NCBI GenBank assembly: GCA_964472295.1
Contig: CAYYJQ010000070.1
Span: 1 to 7,233 of the forward strand
Origin: JAJRZX01 sp964472295
GTDB taxonomy: Bacteria; Desulfobacterota; GWC2-55-46; JADFVP01
Length of the DNA: 7,233 nt
Direction: 5' to 3'
Shown: positions 1-6,548 of the stretch, piece by piece
Layout: the number at the start of each line of letters is the position of its first letter
Position numbering within the stretch: position 1 is the first letter of the stretch
The notes under the pieces: generated by a model
Told to the model about the DNA's origin: nothing
The model's database searches: none
What the model saw: the letters and a program-made list of their open reading frames with translations, nothing else
Translations under genes and position numbers: made by a program

Positions 1-3000
1 TCGCCCATCTTGAGCCTGCCGAGCCTGTCCTCGAAGACGACCTTTATGAGGTCTATCTGCTCGGCGAGTTGCTCAAGTATCTTATCAACCGATTCCTTAA
101 CCTTCTCATCGGCTGGAATTATCTCGCTCCACCTCTCATTGGGGAGGGCATCAAGGACCTCGCCCGTTATGACGCCGCCCTTTGAGACAAGGGTCTTGCC
201 CTTCGAGTCCTTTACGGCGGAGAGGGACTTGGTTCCAAGGAGAAGGCCGCGAATGGTCTTGTAGGACGACTCCTTTACGATGACTATCTCGTCGTCGCGG
301 TCCTTTATGAGACGGCTCATCTCCATGTCCTCGATGGATTTGCTCCTGTCGTCCTTTTCCACTCCCTTACGGGAGAAGACCTTGGCGTTGATGACAACGC
401 CCTCCACGCCAGGGGGCACGCGGAGCGAGGTATCCTTCACGTCCTCGGCCTTCTCGCCGAATATGGCGCGGAGGAGTTTTTCCTCGGGAGAGAGCTGCGT
501 CTCGCCCTTTGGCGTAATCTTGCCAACGAGTATGTCTCCGGGTCCAACCTCGGCGCCGATGCGCACGATGCCGCTCTCGTCAAGGTCTTTAAGGGCCTCC
601 TCGCCAACATTGGGAATATCGCGCGTTATCTCTTCCTTTCCGAGTTTGATTTCCCGGGCCACCATCTCGAATTCCTCGATATGCACGGAGGTAAATACGT
701 CTTCCTTGAGGAGGCGCTCGCTTAAGAGTATGGCGTCCTCGAAGTTGTATCCTCCCCAGGGCATGAAGGCCACGAGGACGTTCCTCCCAAGGGCCAGTTC
801 GCCCTGGTCTATGGAGGGTCCGTCGGCAAGGACCTGCCCTTCTATGACCTTGTCGCCCTGAAAGACAATGGGCTTCTGGTTAAAGCAGGTGTTCTGGTTG
901 GAGCGCCTGAATTTCGTAAGGTTATAGAGGTCAACGCCGCCGGTCTCGTTCCTCACCACGATTCGCGAGGCGTCCACGTTCACCACTGTGCCCGCGTTTC
1001 TTGCAAGTACCGTAAGGCCCGAGTCGCGGGCAACAATGCTCTCCATGCCAGTGCCCACAAGGGGGGCCTCTGTGGAGAGGAGCGGCACGGCCTGACGCTG
1101 CATGTTCGAGCCCATGAGGGCGCGGTTGGCGTCGTCGTTCTCAAGAAAGGGCACAAGGGCCGCGGCAACGCTGACGAGCTGGCTTGGAGATACGTCCATG
1201 AGGGTCACGTCCTCGGCCCGGGCCATGACGAACTCTCCGGCCTTTCTGGAAGAGACGAACTCGTTTGAGAACCTTCCCTTCTCGTCAACAGGCGCGTTGG
1301 CCTGGGCTATTACATGGTCCTCTTCATCGAGGGCCGAGAGGTATATTATGTTGGAGGTAACAACGCCACCGGAGACCTCTCTATAAGGGGTCTCGATGAA
1401 CCCGAAGTCATTTACACGGGCAAATGTGGAGAGCGAGACGATAAGGCCGATGTTCGGGCCCTCGGGGGTCTCGATGGGGCATATCCTGCCGTAGTGCGTG
1501 GCGTGAACGTCACGAACCTCAAAACCCGCCCTCTCGCGCGTTAGGCCTCCCGGCCCAAGGGCCGAGAGCCTCCTCTTGTGTGTTATCTCGGAGAGGGGGT
1601 TGGTCTGGTCCATGAACTGGGAGAGCTGGCTGGAGCCGAAAAATTCCTTTATCACGGCGGTAACGGGCTTGGGGTTTATAAGGTCATGGGGCATGAGGGT
1701 CTCGAGCTCGCCGAGGCTCATGCGTTCCTTAACGGCCCTCTCCATGCGCAGAAGCCCTATCCTGTACTGGTTCTCAAGGAGCTCGCCCACACTCCTTATT
1801 CTGCGGTTTCCAAGGTGGTCAATATCGTCGACCTGGCCAATGCCGTTCTTGAGGCCAACGAGGTAGCGCACCGTGGCGTGTATGTCCTCTTTTCTGAGGG
1901 TGGTGACGTCAAGGGGCACGTCAAAGCCCAGTTTGCGGTTGATCTTCAGCCTTCCCACACGCGAGAGGTTGTACCTCGAGGGGTTGAAGAAGAAGGAATC
2001 AAGAAAGGTATTGGCAGTCTCCACATTGGGTAGATCGCCAGGCTTCATGCGTTTATATATCTCTACCCTCGCATTGAGGGTCATATTTGTCTCAGGGTCA
2101 TCGGGGTGCTCTTTTCTGTAGGCCGCCACGGTCTTTGTCTCCTCGGAACCTATCTTGTCGCCAAGGAGGGTCTGACGGAAAAAGGGGCCTATGGCCTCGA
2201 TGAGGAGGAGTTTGAAGGTGTTGATATTTCTTGACGAAATCTCCTCGATGGCCTCTCTGGAGATGGCCTGGTTGCACTCAAGAAGGACCTCTCCTGTCGA
2301 GGGATCCACAACATCCTCGGCCACTATGCGCCCGATGATGTCATCAAGGGCAACGGGGACGCGCGTAATGCCTGCGGCCCTCATCTTCCTAAGAGCGGCC
2401 TTCAATATCTTTCGGCCCTTCTTTACAAGGACATCTCCGGTGGAAGGATCCGTAATATCGAGGCTCGCCACCTGTCCGAGTATGTACTCCGGGGAGAAGG
2501 ACTTGAATATCTCCCTGCCCTCTATGGTTATATCCTCACTGGGATAAAAATCGTTCAAGAGTTCCTCGATAGAGTAGCCAAGGGCCTTGAGGAGTATGGT
2601 GACGGGCATCTTCCTGCGCTTGTCTATACGCACGTAGAGGAGGTCCTTCTGGTCGAACTCGAAGTCCAGCCATGAACCATGATATGGTATTACCCTCGCC
2701 GTATAGGTAATCTTGCCGCTTGTGGTCTTGTCCTTGGCGGTCTCGAAGAATACGCCGGGAGACCTGTGGAGCTGGCTTACGATGACCCTCTCGGTGCCGT
2801 TAATGATAAAGGAGCCCGTATCGGTCATGAGGGGGATTTCGCCAAAGTAGACCTCTTGTTCTTTTATGTCGCGAACGCTCTGCGCCCCGGTCTCTTCGTC
2901 ACGGTCCCACATGGTAAGACCCACGAGTATCTTTACGGGCGCGGCATAGGTCATGCCCTTCTGAAGACACTCTTCAACAGTGTATTTAGGGTCCTGGAGG

Positions 3001-3236
3001 GTATACCTTACGAACTCGAGGGAGGCGTTGCCGCTGAAGTCTCTAATGGGGAATGCGCTCTGGAAGACGGCCTGGAGGCCTGTGGTCAGTTTCTCCTCTT
3101 CCGTTACGCCGGCCTGAAGAAAACGCTTGAAGGACTCTTTCTGGACCTCGATAAGGTTGGGCATGCGCACCACCTTAGCTATCTTCGAGTAATCCTTCCT
3201 CAGGTATTCACCGTTTCTGATATAATGGGTGGCCAC
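1..3236 (-). CDS. rpoB: DNA-directed RNA polymerase subunit beta (C-terminus cut by window edge)
   Basis: This is the beta subunit of RNA polymerase, which forms half of the active-site cleft and the rifampicin pocket. I read 1078 codons with no stop; the frame leaves the window at base 1, so roughly the last 300 residues are missing, including the C-terminal AGRHGNKG block. The start is GTG at 3236: an in-frame TAG lies three codons upstream (3243-3245) and AAGGAG sits 9 nt before it. Seen in order: the N-terminal DIKEQEVYFGEIPLMT and ERVIVSQLHRSPGVFF blocks (about 120-160), a proteobacterial-type first insertion (roughly 225-350), the rifampicin cluster (534-565), GRICPIETPEGPNIGLI just after it, NMQRQAVPLL, MPWGGYNFEDAILL with the catalytic-centre acidic pair E833/D834, and the second lineage insertion near the left edge. 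It follows rplL after a 198-nt hairpin-rich gap. rpoC would be expected next, outside the window. Identity is certain. Confidence 0.99.
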   Translation of the reverse strand, partial: MATHYIRNGEYLRKDYSKIAKVVRMPNLIEVQKESFKRFLQAGVTEEEKLTTGLQAVFQSAFPIRDFSGNASLEFVRYTLQDPKYTVEECLQKGMTYAAPVKILVGLTMWDRDEETGAQSVRDIKEQEVYFGEIPLMTDTGSFIINGTERVIVSQLHRSPGVFFETAKDKTTSGKITYTARVIPYHGSWLDFEFDQKDLLYVRIDKRRKMPVTILLKALGYSIEELLNDFYPSEDITIEGREIFKSFSPEYILGQVASLDITDPSTGDVLVKKGRKILKAALRKMRAAGITRVPVALDDIIGRIVAEDVVDPSTGEVLLECNQAISREAIEEISSRNINTFKLLLIEAIGPFFRQTLLGDKIGSEETKTVAAYRKEHPDDPETNMTLNARVEIYKRMKPGDLPNVETANTFLDSFFFNPSRYNLSRVGRLKINRKLGFDVPLDVTTLRKEDIHATVRYLVGLKNGIGQVDDIDHLGNRRIRSVGELLENQYRIGLLRMERAVKERMSLGELETLMPHDLINPKPVTAVIKEFFGSSQLSQFMDQTNPLSEITHKRRLSALGPGGLTRERAGFEVRDVHATHYGRICPIETPEGPNIGLIVSLSTFARVNDFGFIETPYREVSGGVVTSNIIYLSALDEEDHVIAQANAPVDEKGRFSNEFVSSRKAGEFVMARAEDVTLMDVSPSQLVSVAAALVPFLENDDANRALMGSNMQRQAVPLLSTEAPLVGTGMESIVARDSGLTVLARNAGTVVNVDASRIVVRNETGGVDLYNLTKFRRSNQNTCFNQKPIVFQGDKVIEGQVLADGPSIDQGELALGRNVLVAFMPWGGYNFEDAILLSERLLKEDVFTSVHIEEFEMVAREIKLGKEEITRDIPNVGEEALKDLDESGIVRIGAEVGPGDILVGKITPKGETQLSPEEKLLRAIFGEKAEDVKDTSLRVPPGVEGVVINAKVFSRKGVEKDDRSKSIEDMEMSRLIKDRDDEIVIVKESSYKTIRGLLLGTKSLSAVKDSKGKTLVSKGGVITGEVLDALPNERWSEIIPADEKVKESVDKILEQLAEQIDLIKVVFEDRLGRLKMG
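1542..1637 (-). other. rpoB: Rifampicin-binding cluster I of rpoB (wild-type at main resistance positions)
   Basis: This segment encodes residues 534-565, which align to E. coli beta residues 507-538. The contact and resistance positions keep the sensitive residues: D543 (E. coli D516), H553 (H526) and S558 (S531). The only differences from E. coli that I see here are Thr at the position of N518 and Leu at the position of I530. The inference is that rifampicin susceptibility is not excluded by this cluster; permeability and other factors cannot be judged from sequence. Confidence 0.9.
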
Positions 3237-3245
3237 TATATGCTA

Positions 3246-3251
3246 CTCCTT
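3246..3251 (-). promoter_or_regulatory. Ribosome binding site that fixes the rpoB GTG start
   Basis: AAGGAG on the minus strand lies 9 nt before GTG at 3236. No ATG occurs until well inside the conserved protein, and an in-frame TAG overlaps the gap between the site and the start, so GTG is the only sensible initiation codon. Confidence 0.85.
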
Positions 3252-3256
3252 ATATT

Positions 3257-3314
3257 AAAAGCCCCCTTCAAGAGGACTTGCCCGAGGGGTTATCCCCGGG
3301 CAGGCCCTGAAGGG
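3257..3314 (-). terminator. Compound hairpin with short T-tract just before rpoB (probable attenuator)
   Basis: The outer arms 3308-3314 and 3264-3270 (CCCTTCA / TGAAGGG on the RNA) enclose an inner stem. In the inner stem 3298-3301 pairs with 3280-3283 and 3294-3297 pairs with 3286-3289, with a 2-nt bulge and a TTAT-type tetraloop. The RNA then reads GGGCTTTTAATA. The T-tract has only four Ts and lies 6 nt before the rpoB Shine-Dalgarno, so this is more likely a partial attenuator or a translation or processing structure than a full terminator. Confidence 0.55.
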
Positions 3315-3331
3315 TATGAGAATGTTCTACT

Positions 3332-3359
3332 CTGAAGTCCCGCCCGCGGGAGACTTCAG
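3332..3359 (-). other. Perfect 8-bp hairpin in the rplL-rpoB gap (possible RNA processing site)
   Basis: Arms 3352-3359 and 3332-3339 (CTGAAGTC / GACTTCAG) pair perfectly around a 12-nt GC-rich loop that can form three more base pairs. No T-tract follows in the transcribed direction, so it does not look like a terminator. In E. coli the equivalent gap carries both an attenuator and an RNase III cleavage site; a similar role is inferred by position only. Confidence 0.5.
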
Positions 3360-3364
3360 TTCTT

Positions 3365-3386
3365 AAAAATGGGCGGCGCACCGCCC
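3365..3386 (-). terminator. Intrinsic terminator/attenuator after rplL
   Basis: On the transcribed strand GGGCGG (3386-3381), a TGCG tetraloop and CCGCCC (3376-3371) form a perfect GC-only stem, followed by A and TTTTT (3369-3365). It lies about 48 nt after the rplL stop and 129 nt before rpoB. The layout fits partial termination that would lower rpoB transcription relative to rplL. The stem is only 6 bp, so read-through is expected. Confidence 0.75.
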
Positions 3387-3434
3387 CGCCGCCGGCAAAT
3401 CTGAGTTAATCAGCCTTACCTTGGAGGTGACGCC

Positions 3435-3824
3435 TTATTTTATCTCCACCTCGGCGCCGGCGCCCTCGAGTTGCTCTTTTATCTTATCAGCCTCGTCCTT
3501 TGCGACGCCTTCCTTCACGGCCTTGGGAGCGCCCTCGACAAGGTCCTTGGCCTCTTTGAGTCCAAGGCCCGTAACAGCGCGAACCTCCTTGATGACCTTT
3601 ATCTTCTGTGAGCCAAAGGACTTAAGTATTACGTCGAACTCAGTTTTCTCGGCCTCGGCGGCAGGCGCGGCACCACCTGCCCCGGCGCCAGCGGCGGCAA
3701 CGGCAACAGGGGCCGCGGCGCTAACGCCGAACTTTTCCTCGAGGTCCTTTACAAGCTCGCTGAGCTCAAGGACGCTCATGTTCTCTATATAGTTGATTAC
3801 GTCTTCCTTAGTGATACCGGCCAT
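3435..3824 (-). CDS. rplL: 50S ribosomal protein L7/L12
   Basis: This is the multicopy stalk protein that recruits and stimulates translational GTPases on the ribosome. It is 129 residues, slightly above the usual 120-125. Seen: an N-terminal dimerisation domain (about 1-34, rich in Leu and Glu), an Ala/Gly/Pro flexible hinge (about 36-59) and the globular C-terminal domain (about 60-129). The C-terminal domain contains GLGLKEAKDLVE at 86-97, the helix and loop that contact elongation factors. The hinge is rather long and glycine-rich, which explains the extra length. The ATG start follows a strong GGGAGGAA site at 3831-3838. It lies 43 nt after rplJ, as is standard, and is followed by the terminator-like hairpin at 3365-3386. 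Codon use leans to ATC, as expected for very high expression. Confidence 0.99.
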   Translation of the reverse strand: MAGITKEDVINYIENMSVLELSELVKDLEEKFGVSAAAPVAVAAAGAGAGGAAPAAEAEKTEFDVILKSFGSQKIKVIKEVRAVTGLGLKEAKDLVEGAPKAVKEGVAKDEADKIKEQLEGAGAEVEIK

Positions 3825-3867
3825 TTTCAGTTCCTCCCAATATATTTAAGATTTTTGAGTAAACTCT

Positions 3868-4401
3868 TTACTGGTTGTTCTTCTGGTCCGCTATGGCGTT
3901 AAGCGTATAGAGGAATTTTCTCTGCACGCCGCCAAGGACAGCCACGAGCCCCGTTGCCGGGGAGTTCAGGCTTCCGAGGAGTTTAGCGAGGAGCACCTCC
4001 CTTGAGGGCAGTGTTGCCAGGGCCTTTATATCATCCGTTGAAATGAGGCGTCCGGATACCACCGCGGCCAGGGGCTTAAGTTCCTTGTGCTCTTTCGCGA
4101 AGTCCATGAGGGTCTTTGCCGAGAGGGCCGCGTCGCCGAAGCTGAAGGCCAGGGCCACGGGCCTGTCCATGAACTCCTTGAGAGGCTCCTCGTCCCTGCC
4201 CTCGATGGCCCGCCTTGCCAGCGTGTTCCTTATGACCTTGAACCCGGTGGAGGCCTCGCGCATGGTCTTCCTGAAACCCGTCATCTCAACGGACTTGATA
4301 CCCCTGTACTCCGTGATGAAGGTAGCCTCCGAGCGGTCCAGTTTTTCCTGAAGGTCCTTTACGTAATCTTCCTTTTTTTGTCTAAGCAAACTCTTTTTCA
4401 C
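3868..4401 (-). CDS. rplJ: 50S ribosomal protein L10
   Basis: L10 anchors L12 dimers to 23S rRNA at the base of the ribosomal stalk. With L12 bound it also represses its own mRNA by binding the leader. The product is 177 residues, at the long end of the family. Seen: the N-terminal rRNA-binding domain with EATFITEYRGI near 25-35 and VIRNTLARRA at 56-65, and a C-terminal helix (about 154-175) that offers the L12-binding surface. The start is GTG at 4401, preceded by AGGA 5 nt upstream (4407-4410); a non-ATG start may help keep L10 below L12. It is separated from rplA by 155 nt that hold the L10 leader, and from rplL by 43 nt. Confidence 0.98.
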   Translation of the reverse strand: MKKSLLRQKKEDYVKDLQEKLDRSEATFITEYRGIKSVEMTGFRKTMREASTGFKVIRNTLARRAIEGRDEEPLKEFMDRPVALAFSFGDAALSAKTLMDFAKEHKELKPLAAVVSGRLISTDDIKALATLPSREVLLAKLLGSLNSPATGLVAVLGGVQRKFLYTLNAIADQKNNQ

Positions 4402-4406
4402 CCCTT

Positions 4407-4412
4407 TCCTTT
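4407..4412 (-). promoter_or_regulatory. Ribosome binding site for the rplJ GTG start
   Basis: AAAGGA on the minus strand ends 5 nt before GTG at 4401, directly after the closing stem of the L10 leader. Its closeness to that stem means L10-L12 bound to the leader could hinder ribosome loading. That consequence is inference. Confidence 0.65.
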
Positions 4413-4415
4413 AGC

Positions 4416-4527
4416 CAGAGACGGCAAAAAGACGGCCCCGGCATGTACGCAGGGTCACTTTGAAATCAAGTTCTGATCTCGGCAGGATTTTTACGCCGCC
4501 CCGCACGGGCCGCCCCTGCTGTCTCTG
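4416..4527 (-). promoter_or_regulatory. L10 ribosomal protein leader (autoregulatory RNA)
   Basis: The transcribed strand carries the hallmarks of the L10 leader family. A closing stem CAGAGAC (4527-4521) pairs perfectly with GTCTCTG (4422-4416). Next to it GCAGG (4519-4515) pairs with CCTGC (4486-4482), flanked by AGACAGCAGG and CCTGCCGAGA, the conserved kink-turn strands bound by L10(L12)4. GC-rich sequence with a CCCG/CGGG hairpin caps the stem. A further small hairpin, ATCA-GAACT-TGAT, lies just after CCTGCCGAG. By family knowledge the bound complex represses translation, or causes attenuation, of rplJ-rplL. A direct repeat GCCGTC-TTTTT-GCCGTC at the 3' side could give alternative pairing. 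Confidence 0.85.
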
Positions 4528-4556
4528 ATCACGAATTAAACTACGTTATTAAAAAA

Positions 4557-5258
4557 CTATCTTACAAGCGTACGCATCTCCGAGGTATCGAGCTTTATGC
4601 CTGGCCCCATGGTGGTGGACAGATAGAGGCTCCGGAGATAGACGCCCTTGCTGGCAGAGGGTTTGGCCTTTACCACGGCCTCCATGAGCGTAAGGAGGTT
4701 TTCCCTGAGTTTGTCCTTTCCAAAGGAGACCTTTCCTATGGGCACGTGGATATTACCGGCCTTGTCAACGCGGAACTCTACCTTTCCTGCCTTCAGGTCC
4801 CTGACAGCCTTTGCCACGTCAAAGGTTACTGTCCCGAGTTTTGGGTTTGGCATGAGTCCTCGTGGGCCGAGTATCTTGCCGAGTTTTCCAACTGAGCCCA
4901 TCATGTCAGGGGTTGCCACGGTGGCGTCAAAGTCGAGCCATCCGCCGCGGACCTTCTCCACCATCTCCTCGCCGCCGACAAAGTCGGCGCCGGCTTCAGC
5001 GGCCTCGGCCTCTTTTTCGCCCCTTGCGAATACAAGGACGCGCGTCTTCCTGCCCGTTCCGTTTGGAAGGACCACTGAGCCCCGCACCATCTGTTCCGGG
5101 TGCTTGGGGTTTACCCCGAGCCTTCCCGAGATGTCAACGGTCTCGTCAAACCTTGCCGTAGCCGTCTCCGCCGCGAGTTCGAGTCCCTCGCCAATGGTGT
5201 AGGCCTTTGTTTTTTCTATCTTTTCTTTTGCCGCGATATATCTCTTGCCCTTATTCAT
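4557..5258 (-). CDS. rplA: 50S ribosomal protein L1
   Basis: L1 forms the mobile stalk on the E-site side of the large subunit and helps release deacylated tRNA. In many bacteria it also represses the rplK-rplA mRNA. The product is 233 residues, the normal length. Seen: domain I split around domain II, the signature GPRGLMPNPKLGTV at about 131-144, and the C-terminal conserved stretch GVYLRSLYLSTTMGPGIKLD (205-224), where TMGPG is part of the RNA-binding surface. The ATG at 5258 is 7 nt after the rplK stop, and its Shine-Dalgarno (GGAGGG) lies inside the last rplK codons, suggesting translational coupling. The stop is TAG, followed at once by T6AATAA and then the L10 leader. Confidence 0.99.
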   Translation of the reverse strand: MNKGKRYIAAKEKIEKTKAYTIGEGLELAAETATARFDETVDISGRLGVNPKHPEQMVRGSVVLPNGTGRKTRVLVFARGEKEAEAAEAGADFVGGEEMVEKVRGGWLDFDATVATPDMMGSVGKLGKILGPRGLMPNPKLGTVTFDVAKAVRDLKAGKVEFRVDKAGNIHVPIGKVSFGKDKLRENLLTLMEAVVKAKPSASKGVYLRSLYLSTTMGPGIKLDTSEMRTLVR

Positions 5259-5265
5259 ATTCTCT

Positions 5266-5691
5266 TCAACCCTCCACCGTGATACCCATGCTCTTTGCCG
5301 TGCCAGTTATATTGGAGACAGCGGCCTCAAGCGTGGAGGCGGTGAGATCCGGTGTCTTAAGCCGCGCTATCTCTTCCACCTGTTTTCTTGTAACCTTTCC
5401 GACCTTTGTCTTATTGGGCTCCTTGGAGCCCTTCTCAAGGCCAGCGGCCTTGAGGAGCAGGACCGCCGCAGGCGGCGTCTTTGTTATAAAGGAGAAACTC
5501 CTGTCCGCGTAGACGGTAATGACCACTGGTATTACCATGCCGGCGTCGTTCTGGGTCTTTGCGTTAAAGGCCTTGCAAAAATCCATGATATTCACGCCGT
5601 GCTGACCAAGGGCCGGGCCCACAGGAGGGGCGGGGTTGGCCTTTCCGGCGGGTATCTGCAGTTTTATCTGACCTATTATCTTCTTTGCCAT
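5266..5691 (-). CDS. rplK: 50S ribosomal protein L11
   Basis: L11 binds the GTPase-associated region of 23S rRNA, is the site of thiostrepton sensitivity and takes part in RelA activation during the stringent response. The product is 141 residues, the typical length. Seen: the N-terminal domain with the proline-rich PAGKANPAPPVGPALGQHGVNIMDF (about 14-38), whose prolines (P20, P22, P23, P26) line the thiostrepton pocket, and a C-terminal rRNA-binding domain from about residue 72. No unusual substitution is evident at the drug-contact prolines. The ATG at 5691 has a GAGAGG-type site about 11 nt upstream, a slightly long spacing. It is 52 nt after nusG and 7 nt before rplA. Confidence 0.99.
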   Translation of the reverse strand: MAKKIIGQIKLQIPAGKANPAPPVGPALGQHGVNIMDFCKAFNAKTQNDAGMVIPVVITVYADRSFSFITKTPPAAVLLLKAAGLEKGSKEPNKTKVGKVTRKQVEEIARLKTPDLTASTLEAAVSNITGTAKSMGITVEG

Positions 5692-5743
5692 TGTCTAAAG
5701 GACCTCTCTCATATAATGGAATTTACAGTAATAATATGGCGGC

Positions 5744-6277
5744 TCAGGTCTTTTCCACCTGCCCGAAGTCAAGTTCCACGGGCGTGGGCCTTCCGAATAT
5801 GCTCACCATGACGGAGAGTTTGCCCTTGTTGGGCTTGACGTTCTCCACTATGCCGTTGAAGTTTGTAAAGGGGCCGTCTATGACCCTCACGCTCTCGCCT
5901 TCCTCGAAGAGGACCTTTGGCTTGGGCCTCGTGGCCCCCTCTTCTATCTGACGTGTAATCCTCTCGACCTCTTCATCGGGCACGGCAGGGGGTGCGGCGT
6001 CCTTGCCGCCCACAAAGCCCGTTACCTTGGATATGCCCTTTACAATGTGCCAAGTCTCGTCGTTGTACTCCATGTTTATGAGGATGTAACTGGGAAAGAA
6101 CTTCCTCGACGAGGTCTTCTTGACACCCTTGACCATGTCCACAACCTTCTCCATGGGCACGAGTATCTCGCCAAAGAGGTGTTCCTTGTGTTTTGCCTTG
6201 ATGGTCTCCTCAAGGGCGGCCTTTACCTTGTTCTCATAGCCGGAGTATGTATGTACCACGTACCACTTTTTCGCCAT
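5744..6277 (-). CDS. nusG: Transcription termination/antitermination protein NusG
   Basis: NusG binds RNA polymerase at the clamp through its N-terminal domain and uses its KOW domain to contact Rho or ribosomal protein S10, linking transcription with termination or translation. The product is 177 residues, a normal length. Seen: the NGN domain (about 4-115) with KWYVVHTYSGYENKV, PSYILINM (62-69) and VTGFVGG (85-91), and a C-terminal KOW domain with VRVIDGPFTNFNGIVENV (about 130-147). I chose ATG at 6277. The same frame stays open to an upstream ATG at 6385, but that would add 36 residues overlapping secE with no NusG similarity, whereas GAGG lies 6 nt before 6277 and MAKKWYVVHT is the family N-terminus. 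It follows secE after 14 nt, in one operon. Confidence 0.98.
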   Translation of the reverse strand: MAKKWYVVHTYSGYENKVKAALEETIKAKHKEHLFGEILVPMEKVVDMVKGVKKTSSRKFFPSYILINMEYNDETWHIVKGISKVTGFVGGKDAAPPAVPDEEVERITRQIEEGATRPKPKVLFEEGESVRVIDGPFTNFNGIVENVKPNKGKLSVMVSIFGRPTPVELDFGQVEKT

Positions 6278-6283
6278 AAAATG

Positions 6284-6287
6284 CCTC
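6284..6287 (-). promoter_or_regulatory. Ribosome binding site that decides the nusG start
   Basis: GAGG on the minus strand sits 6 nt before ATG at 6277, in the 14-nt gap after the secE stop (TGA at 6292-6294). It supports the short start over the in-frame upstream ATG at 6385. Confidence 0.65.
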
Positions 6288-6291
6288 GTTA

Positions 6292-6483
6292 TCACTTCAT
6301 TATAAGGCCGATTATCTTCGCAAGCCCCATATCCACTATGCCCATGAAGACGGCCAGCAGGGCCGTTACCACCATAACCACCCATGTGGAGTTCATGGTC
6401 TGTTGCTTTGAGGGCCAGGTTACCTTTTTGAGTTCCTGCCTTGCCTCGGAGAAGAACTGTTTTGCCTTGCCTATGCTTATCAT
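6292..6483 (-). CDS. secE: Preprotein translocase subunit SecE
   Basis: SecE is the small inner-membrane subunit that clamps SecY in the SecYEG protein-export channel. The product is 63 residues with one membrane span, the short form found in most bacteria; the E. coli form has three spans. Seen: an amphipathic surface helix with FFSEARQELKKVTWPSK (10-26), which holds the conserved Lys-Val-Thr-Trp-Pro signature, then a hydrophobic segment at about 33-57 and a short tail. The ATG at 6483 has AAGGA close upstream (6486-6490); the spacing is short, but the start matches the family. It is followed by nusG after 14 nt. Its upstream neighbour is the hairpin plus T5 after tRNA-Trp, so secE-nusG must depend on read-through or on a promoter I could not identify. 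Confidence 0.97.
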   Translation of the reverse strand: MISIGKAKQFFSEARQELKKVTWPSKQQTMNSTWVVMVVTALLAVFMGIVDMGLAKIIGLIMK

Positions 6484-6548
6484 TATCCTTGATACACCCT
6501 TATGCGAGGTTCACTGCAATGTACGCCTGATGGCACGGCGCCTTTATT

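Noticed and set aside
280..861. Plus-strand open frame (193 codons), rich in Ser and Arg
   Set aside because: It is antisense to the conserved C-terminal half of rpoB. The Ser/Arg-rich low-complexity product is typical of a shadow frame.
1..3236. Possible frameshift in rpoB, because no minus-strand frame was obvious at first
   Set aside because: Reading codon by codon from GTG at 3236 gives one uninterrupted, well-conserved protein to the window edge; it merely lacks a stop inside the window.
2679..3335. Plus-strand open frame (218 codons)
   Set aside because: It is antisense to the rpoB N-terminal region and its upstream gap. No ribosome binding site or family similarity is evident.
5245..5811. 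Long plus-strand open frame (188 codons)
   Set aside because: It lies antisense to rplK and the end of nusG, both certain. Its translation has no recognisable family and reflects the codon bias of the real genes.
6278..6385. Extended nusG start at 6385 adding 36 residues
   Set aside because: The extension overlaps secE in another frame, has no NusG similarity, and a proper Shine-Dalgarno precedes the internal ATG at 6277.
6491..6525. Sigma-70-like promoter before secE (TTGCAG, 17 nt, TGTATC)
   Set aside because: The spacing is right but each hexamer matches only about half of the consensus, so chance is as likely.
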